Below are positions 58,932-64,000 of a DNA stretch of 64,000 nt, one piece after another. A program made the translations under genes and the position numbers. This DNA is from an uncultured Rhizobiaceae bacterium (GTDB lineage Bacteria; Pseudomonadota; Alphaproteobacteria; Rhizobiales; Rhizobiaceae): assembly GCA_947259295.1 (NCBI GenBank), contig CAMYMG010000028.1, positions 43,132 through 107,131 of the forward strand. The letters run 5' to 3'. Position 1 is the stretch's first letter; each line of letters begins with the position of its first letter. Below the pieces are notes generated by a model that had not been told where the DNA came from, made no database searches, and saw only the letters and a program-made list of their open reading frames with translations.

Positions 58932-60620
58932 GTGGCGCCGTTCGACTACGTGATCGTCGGCGCAGGCGCCGCGGGCTGCGTGCTCGCAAACCGCCTGAGC
59001 GAGAATCCGCAGAACCGCGTCGCGCTGATCGAGGCAGGTGCCGACCGAAATGCGCGCAAGGCCATCGTCAGGATACCGCTTGCGATGGTCACATTCATGG
59101 CGCCGGCGCTGGCCTTCCTAGGCGGACCGAAATTCATGAGCTGGTTCGAGACCGAGCCGGAGCCCGGGCTGCAGGGCCGGTCGATGTCCTTGCCGCGCGG
59201 CCGCGGGACGGGCGGCAGCACCAATGTCAACGGCCAGATCTTCATGCGCGGCCAGCGCGAGGATTTCGACGCCTGGCGCGACGCGGGTAATCCCGGCTGG
59301 GGCTACGACGACCTCCTGCCCTATTTCCGCAAGCTCGAACGTTTCGAGCTTCTAGCCGAACCGGAGAGGAAGCGCTCCATCCGGCTTGGCGGCAAGCCGC
59401 TTGCAGAGCAGATAGATCCCGCATTCCATGGCACGGACGGCCCGCTCAACATCGCGCCGCCGCGCAGCGTCAATCCGCTTACCCAAGCCTATTTGGAGGC
59501 CGCCCAACTGGCCGGCCATCCGCTCAACGCCGACTTCAACGGCGAAAGACAAAACGGCGTCGGCTTCTACACCTTCACCCAGAAGAACGGCGAGCGGGTA
59601 ACCGCCGAAGGCGCCTATCTCGACCCGGTCCGCGGCCGGCCGAACCTAACGGTCATCCCCGAAACCCGCGTCGACAGGCTCATCCTCGATGAAGCGACGG
59701 TAACCGGCGTTGCCGTCCGGCGCGGCGGCCGGTCGGAGATCGTCGAGGGGCGCGAGACCATCCTTGCGGCGGGCAGCTTCGTGTCGCCGCAACTGCTGAT
59801 GCTGTCGGGGATCGGCCCGGCCCGCGAACTGGCCCGCCACGACATTCCGCTGGTCGTCGACCTGCCGGGCGTCGGTCAGAACCTGCAGGACCATCTCGAC
59901 GTGACGCTGGAATACCGAGCGAAGACGACGGCGCCCTACGGCCTCTCGTGGAAGGCCCTGCCGCGCAACATCCTGCACGTGCTCGACTGGCTGTTCCGAC
60001 GTCGCGGCCTGTTTTCCTCGACCACGGCCGAGGCCGGCGGCTTTGTCTCGACGGATCCGGCCAGCGATCGCCCAGACGTCCAGCTCTTCTTCTGTTCCGG
60101 CCGGGCGAACACCCAGGCAGCGTCGGGTTTCACCGGGCACGGTTTCCTGATGCATGTCTGCCAGTTGCGGCCGGGCAGCATCGGGCAGCTTACGCTCAGG
60201 AGCGCCGATCCGGGCGACAAGCCCTACATCCGCTACAACTTCTTCCGTGGCGACAGCAGCATGGACGTGCTGCGCGCCGGCATCCGACTGGCCCGCAAGA
60301 TCATGGCGCAGAAGCCCTTCGAATCGCATCTCGGTGCCGAAATAGATCCGGGCCCCGATGTCGAGAGCGACGGTGCGCTGGATGCCTTCATCCGCGAGCG
60401 GGTCGGCACGCTGTTTCATCCAGTCGGCACCTGTGCGATGGGTGACGGGGAACACGCGGTTGTCGACCCCGCCACGTTGCGGGTCCATGGCGTAGGTGGC
60501 CTGCGCGTCATAGATGCATCCATCATGCCAACCATCGTCTCGGCCAACACGGTTGCCGCCACATACTGCCTGGCCGAAAAGGGGGCCGACCTGATCCGCA
60601 ATGAGGGAGCACTGCAATGA
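58932..60620 (+). CDS. GMC-family FAD oxidoreductase
   Basis: A 562-residue flavoenzyme with the ADP-binding motif IVGAGAAGCVLANRL (about 6-20), GMC signature 1 region (RGRGTGGSTNVNGQIFMRG), signature 2 ETILAAGSFVSPQLLMLSGIGP in part, and the C-terminal FHPVGTCAMG with VIDASIMPTIVSANT. It resembles choline or alcohol dehydrogenases. In this operon a sugar alcohol or aldose is the likely substrate. It begins 3 bp after the SDR and overlaps the next gene by 4 bp. Confidence 0.9.
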   Translation: MAPFDYVIVGAGAAGCVLANRLSENPQNRVALIEAGADRNARKAIVRIPLAMVTFMAPALAFLGGPKFMSWFETEPEPGLQGRSMSLPRGRGTGGSTNVNGQIFMRGQREDFDAWRDAGNPGWGYDDLLPYFRKLERFELLAEPERKRSIRLGGKPLAEQIDPAFHGTDGPLNIAPPRSVNPLTQAYLEAAQLAGHPLNADFNGERQNGVGFYTFTQKNGERVTAEGAYLDPVRGRPNLTVIPETRVDRLILDEATVTGVAVRRGGRSEIVEGRETILAAGSFVSPQLLMLSGIGPARELARHDIPLVVDLPGVGQNLQDHLDVTLEYRAKTTAPYGLSWKALPRNILHVLDWLFRRRGLFSSTTAEAGGFVSTDPASDRPDVQLFFCSGRANTQAASGFTGHGFLMHVCQLRPGSIGQLTLRSADPGDKPYIRYNFFRGDSSMDVLRAGIRLARKIMAQKPFESHLGAEIDPGPDVESDGALDAFIRERVGTLFHPVGTCAMGDGEHAVVDPATLRVHGVGGLRVIDASIMPTIVSANTVAATYCLAEKGADLIRNEGALQ

Positions 60621-61387
60621 GCGATTTTTCCGGAAAGATCGCGCTCGTCACCGGCACGACCGGCATTGCCCGAGCCGCAGCACTTCATCTGGCCCAGCAG
60701 GGTGCACAGGTTCTCGCGCTTGGCATTGACGAAGCGGGCAATGCGGAGCTGGCCGGGGCCGGGAGCATCACCGTGCGCAGGACCGACGTGTCCCGGCCCG
60801 ACGAGGTCGAGGCGGCGTTCGGCGATCTCGAGAACCGGTTCGGCGGTCTCGACGTCATCGTCAATTCCGCCGCCATCCATCCCTATGGCGACGCGGTCAC
60901 CACAGATCCCGAAACCTTTATGCGCTGCATGGCGGTCAATGTCGGCTCGATCCACCTGACCGCGCATTTCGGCGTGCCGCTGATGCGCAAGCGCGGCGCC
61001 GGCGTCATCGTCAACGTCTCGAGCGTCCAGGGCCATGCCAGCCAGAAGGGTGTTGCCGCCTATGTGGCGTCGAAGGGCGCCATCCATGCGCTGACCCGCG
61101 CCATGGCGCTCGATTTCGCCGGCGACAAGATCCGCGTCGTCTCGGTCAGCCCCGGTTCGGTGCGAACCCCGATCCTTGAACTTGCCGCCCGCACATTCGA
61201 TGGACCCGACGCGGACATCGAGGCGGTGTTCGCGCGCTTCGGCGCCGGCCACCCGCTCGGCCGCATCGCTGAGCCCGAGGAAATTGCCGAACTCATCGGC
61301 TTCCTGGCGTCCGACAAGGCGGGCTTCATCACGGGGTCCGACCATCGCATCGATGGCGGCCTGCTTGCCGGTATCGGCGTACGCTAG
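60617..61387 (+). CDS. SDR-family oxidoreductase with atypical cofactor loop
   Basis: A 256-residue SDR with YVASK as catalytic Tyr/Lys, VNVSSVQGHA as the Ser region and NSAAIHPYG at the central loop. The N-terminal motif reads TGTTGIARA, where the classical TGxxxGIG has a third glycine, so cofactor geometry or preference may differ. In an operon with mannonate dehydratase, a fructuronate or mannonate dehydrogenase role is plausible but not shown. Confidence 0.83.
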   Translation: MSDFSGKIALVTGTTGIARAAALHLAQQGAQVLALGIDEAGNAELAGAGSITVRRTDVSRPDEVEAAFGDLENRFGGLDVIVNSAAIHPYGDAVTTDPETFMRCMAVNVGSIHLTAHFGVPLMRKRGAGVIVNVSSVQGHASQKGVAAYVASKGAIHALTRAMALDFAGDKIRVVSVSPGSVRTPILELAARTFDGPDADIEAVFARFGAGHPLGRIAEPEEIAELIGFLASDKAGFITGSDHRIDGGLLAGIGVR

Positions 61388-61405
61388 GAATCTTGGGAGG
61401 AAAGA

Positions 61406-62587
61406 ATGCTGCAGAGCTGGCGATGGTTTGGGCCGGAGGACCCGGTGAGCCTCGACAATGTGCGACAGGCGGGCGCCTCCGGCATCGTCACCGCGCTTCA
61501 CCATATCTATGACGGCCGTGCCTGGACGCCCGACGACATCGCCGAGCGCAAGGCGCTTATCGAGAAGGCCGGCCTCGTCTGGTCGGTGTGCGAGTCGATC
61601 CCCGTACACAGCTCCATCAAGCTGCGCTCGGGCCCCTATCGCGACTATATCGACAAGTGGAAGCAGAGCCTCGCCAATCTCGGGCGCGCCGGGGTTCCGG
61701 TGGTCTGCTACAACTTCATGCCGGTGGTCGACTGGACGCGCACCGACCTGCGCTATCGGATGCCCACGACCGGGCTGGCGCTGCGCTTCGACATGGCCGA
61801 GTTCGTCGCCTACGACGCCTTCGTGCTGCGCCGACGCGGCGCCGAGGGCGATTACCCGGAGGCGTTACTCGCCAGGGCCCGCGCGAAGCTCGATGCGATG
61901 AGCGAGAGCGAGATCGCAACGCTCGAAACCAACATCATCGCCGGCCTGCCAGGCGGCGAGGATTCCTATGACCGCGCCGGCATTGCACGGCGCATCGCCG
62001 AGTTCGACGACGTCGGCACGGAAGGCATGCGCGAAAACCTCGTCGCCTTCGTGCGCGAGATCACGCAATGCGCCGAGGAGAACAACGTGGTGCTGGGCAT
62101 CCATCCCGACGACCCGCCCTTTTCGCTGTTCGGCCTGCCGCGCATCGTCTCCACGCCGGAGGATCTGCGGACCATCCTTGCCGCCGCGCCGTCGCCCGCC
62201 AACGGACTCACCTTCTGCACCGGGTCGCTTGGCTCACGACGTGATAATCTGGTCTCAGCAATGGCGGCGGAATTCGCCCAGCGCATCAATTTCGTGCATT
62301 TGCGCAATGTCAGCGTCGAGGATGACCGATCGTTCGACGAGAGCGATCATCTGGCGGGCGACGTGAACATGGTAGACATCATCATTGCCCTGCGCCGCGA
62401 GGAGCGCCGCCGCGAAAGCGCGGGGCTCGCCAACGCGGCGATCCCGATGCGGCCTGACCATGGACATCTTCTGGCCGACGATATCGGCAAGAAGACCAAT
62501 CCGGGCTATTCGCTGATTGGCCGGCTGAAGGGCCTCGCGGAATTGCGCGGCATCATCAGCGCCGTCGACCAGCTGCAACCGGCATGA
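61406..62587 (+). CDS. uxuA: Mannonate dehydratase (UxuA family)
   Basis: A 393-residue protein that follows UxuA along its length: QSWRWFGPEDPVSLDNVRQAG in part at the N-terminus, ALHHIYDG, VVCYNFMPVVDWTRTDL, LGIHPDDPP, CTGSLGSRRDN, FVHLRNV and RPDHGHLLADD with the metal-binding His, Asp and Cys. It dehydrates D-mannonate to 2-keto-3-deoxygluconate. GGGAGGAAAG precedes ATG 61406. It marks the operon as a sugar-acid route. Confidence 0.93.
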   Translation: MLQSWRWFGPEDPVSLDNVRQAGASGIVTALHHIYDGRAWTPDDIAERKALIEKAGLVWSVCESIPVHSSIKLRSGPYRDYIDKWKQSLANLGRAGVPVVCYNFMPVVDWTRTDLRYRMPTTGLALRFDMAEFVAYDAFVLRRRGAEGDYPEALLARARAKLDAMSESEIATLETNIIAGLPGGEDSYDRAGIARRIAEFDDVGTEGMRENLVAFVREITQCAEENNVVLGIHPDDPPFSLFGLPRIVSTPEDLRTILAAAPSPANGLTFCTGSLGSRRDNLVSAMAAEFAQRINFVHLRNVSVEDDRSFDESDHLAGDVNMVDIIIALRREERRRESAGLANAAIPMRPDHGHLLADDIGKKTNPGYSLIGRLKGLAELRGIISAVDQLQPA

Positions 62588-62598
62588 AGGAGAACATG

Positions 62599-63873
62599 AT
62601 GACCAATCCAGAGAGCCGGCCGAACTGGGTGGGCGCGACCGGCCCGCGCTTCGTCGAGCGCTCGCCGCATCGCCACTGGCTGCACGCCGAGGCAGCGCGG
62701 CTGATTGCCATGGCGCAGCACAATGCCTTCAATCCGGCGGGCGGGTTTTTTCCGCTGGACGAGGTCGGCCGTCCCTTGCCGCCGAAAGCTGGTCAGTCCG
62801 GCGCTGAACGGCTGCTGCACGACACGACGCGTACCGTGCACTGCTTTTCGGTAGCGCATCTCCTCGGCACGCCCGGCGCCGACCGCATGATCGACCACGG
62901 CATGAAATTCATCTGGGATCGCCACCGCGACGGCAGGAACGGCGGCTACTTCTGGGGCGTCGACGATGACGGCGCCATCAATGCGACCAAGCAGGCCTAT
63001 GGCCATGGCTTCGTGCTCCTGGCGGCGTCATCGGCCAAGGTGGTCGGCCATCCGGATGCCGACCGGCTGCTGGCCGATATCACCGAAGTGCTGCACACCC
63101 GCTTCTGGGAAAAGAGCCCCGGCGCGACCAGCGAGGAATATACGGACGACTGGCAGAAGCTCAGCGACTACCGCGGCCAGAATTCCAACATGCATCTGAC
63201 CGAGGCGGTGATGGCCGCCTTCGAGGCGACCGGCGACCGCGCCTATCTGGAGATGGGCGAGAGCATCGCCTCGCTCATCATCAACCGCCACGCCCGCCAG
63301 CAGGGCTGGCGCGTCGCGGAACACTTCACCGCCAACTGGGAGGTCGATCTCGACTATGTCGGCGATCCGATGTTCCGCCCGGCCGGCACGACGCCGGGGC
63401 ATGCGCTGGAGTGGAGCCGACTGCTGATCCAGCTGTGGGAACTCGGCGGCCGCAAGCACGATTGGATGCCCGAGGCGGCCAGGGGCCTGTTCCTCAACAC
63501 CGTGGCGATCGGCTGGGACAACGACATCGGCGGCTTCTACTACACGCTCGACTGGAACGACCGCCCGGACCAGGCCGACCGCTTCTGGTGGCCCTGCGCC
63601 GAGGGCATCGCCGCCGCTGCCGTCATCGGCTCGGTGGATCCTGACCCGCGTTTCGAGGAATGGTACCGCCGCATCTGGGGTTTTACGGACAACCACCTCA
63701 TCGACCATGTCAACGGCGGCTGGTTCCCCGAACTCGGTCCCGACCTCAAGCCGGTAAGCCGCGTCTTTCTGGGCAAGCCCGACCTCTACCACGCCCTGCA
63801 GGCCTGCCTGATCCCGCTCCTGCCGTCGACCGGCAGTATCACCCGCGGGCTGCAGGCAGGCGTGACGTTGTAG
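62599..63873 (+). CDS. AGE-family sugar epimerase/isomerase
   Basis: About 424 residues of an alpha/alpha barrel: RTVHCFSVAHLLGTPG, GGYFWGVDDDGAIN, NMHLTEAVMAAFEATGD, TPGHALEWSRLL and WWPCAEGIAAA are typical of N-acylglucosamine 2-epimerase/mannose isomerase enzymes. Cytosolic. AAGGAG at 62587-62592 points to ATG 62596 or 62599, although an earlier in-frame ATG (62584) overlaps the uxuA stop. It probably converts an aldose to its 2-epimer or a ketose to feed this operon. Confidence 0.88.
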   Translation: MTNPESRPNWVGATGPRFVERSPHRHWLHAEAARLIAMAQHNAFNPAGGFFPLDEVGRPLPPKAGQSGAERLLHDTTRTVHCFSVAHLLGTPGADRMIDHGMKFIWDRHRDGRNGGYFWGVDDDGAINATKQAYGHGFVLLAASSAKVVGHPDADRLLADITEVLHTRFWEKSPGATSEEYTDDWQKLSDYRGQNSNMHLTEAVMAAFEATGDRAYLEMGESIASLIINRHARQQGWRVAEHFTANWEVDLDYVGDPMFRPAGTTPGHALEWSRLLIQLWELGGRKHDWMPEAARGLFLNTVAIGWDNDIGGFYYTLDWNDRPDQADRFWWPCAEGIAAAAVIGSVDPDPRFEEWYRRIWGFTDNHLIDHVNGGWFPELGPDLKPVSRVFLGKPDLYHALQACLIPLLPSTGSITRGLQAGVTL

Positions 63874-63941
63874 CTCAGTCGGCAGTCAAGGGCACCGCCG
63901 CGGGCGTCAGGGCCAGTTCAGTCGGCGTAGGACGGCGCGCT

Positions 63942-64000
63942 TCAGCTGCGCGCCACGAGATGGCCGCCGCCGATGTCCTCGAGCGCCAGCCGCGCCGGCG
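63942..64000 (-). CDS. Possible C-terminal fragment of a gene entering from the right
   Basis: On the minus strand a frame open to the window edge ends with RLALEDIGGGHLVARS and a TGA at 63942-63944. Only 19 residues are visible, too few to assign a family. The 68-bp gap between it and the AGE gene is consistent with convergent genes. Confidence 0.3.
   Translation of the reverse strand, partial: PARLALEDIGGGHLVARS

Noticed and set aside
44597..63873. Sulfoquinovose (yih-type) degradation, suggested by LacD/YihT-like aldolase, PfkB kinase and AGE epimerase
   Set aside because: The genes are split over three units, and there is no GH31 sulfoquinovosidase, sulfolactaldehyde reductase or sulfonate exporter.
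63866..63895. TAGCTCAGTCGGCAG resembles the D-arm of a tRNA
   Set aside because: There is no complementary D-stem, anticodon arm or TPsiC arm in the following bases, and the stretch begins at the stop codon of the AGE gene.
1..64000. Mobile elements, CRISPR arrays, rRNA or tRNA genes
   Set aside because: I saw no transposase or integrase motifs, no regularly spaced repeats and no structural RNA sequence in either strand.

Overview
The window is about 64 kb of GC-rich, densely coded bacterial chromosome without IS elements, phage genes, CRISPR arrays or tRNA/rRNA genes that I can see. A PhyR-NepR-EcfG general stress response locus, HWE-family histidine kinases, a FixJ-type regulator, many CUT2 sugar ABC genes and a DUF1127 protein point to an alphaproteobacterium of the order Hyphomicrobiales (Rhizobiales), most likely Mesorhizobium-like or another Phyllobacteriaceae. 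The taxon is inferred from gene content only.

Region 1 (1-4.0 kb): the C-terminus of a histidine kinase overlapping a FixJ-like regulator, a receiver-only protein, a Dps protein, an MFS carrier and an AhpD-like protein.

Region 2 (4.1-17.6 kb): a general stress response island. nepR-ecfG and phyR are divergent, with an HWE/PAS kinase just downstream. The EcfG-type promoter GGAAC-N16-CGTT can be read directly in front of eight transcription units, and a ninth site has a 17-nt spacer. The units are a lipid kinase gene, a small membrane protein, the YqjD/YqjE-like pair, an AI-2E family protein, nepR-ecfG, phyR, a DUF1328 protein, a glycine-zipper lipoprotein and a tandem PRC-barrel protein. The regulators therefore sit among their probable targets. 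A tenth, slightly weaker site lies at 42.1 kb in front of a His/Arg-rich exported protein.

Region 3 (14.1-26 kb): a glutamine-synthetase-like enzyme divergent from a cysteine hydrolase; a ring-cleaving dioxygenase, hydrolase and acetyltransferase operon; a response regulator and hybrid kinase operon divergent from an OmpR-like protein whose receiver has lost its phosphorylation residues; and a CHASE2 adenylate cyclase.

Region 4 (26.1-33.6 kb): a LacI-family (GntR-like) repressor, a complete CUT2 ABC importer, gluconokinase and an SMP-30 lactonase. A perfect 14-bp operator overlaps the -10 box of the importer operon. The set suggests uptake and phosphorylation of gluconate or a related aldonate.

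Region 5 (33.7-44.4 kb): DUF1127 protein, ACT-domain protein, an RND efflux pair, a CPA2 antiporter with a universal-stress-like tail, a metallo-hydrolase and a pyridine-nucleotide disulfide oxidoreductase.

Region 6 (44.6-63.9 kb): a carbohydrate island. An unusual ROK kinase fused to a P-loop kinase lies beside a LacD/YihT-type aldolase, divergent from a SorC regulator and a Frc-like ABC importer. Next comes a LacI regulator divergent from an operon for a PfkB kinase, a KbaZ/GatZ protein, an oxidoreductase, an isomerase, a hydrolase and an RPE-like epimerase. A second operon encodes two SDRs, a GMC oxidoreductase, mannonate dehydratase and an AGE epimerase. The last two operons share an 11-bp upstream element, so one regulator may control both. 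The likely logic is import of rare hexoses, polyols or sugar acids and their conversion to fructose-6-phosphate, triose phosphates or 2-keto-3-deoxygluconate; substrates are inferred.
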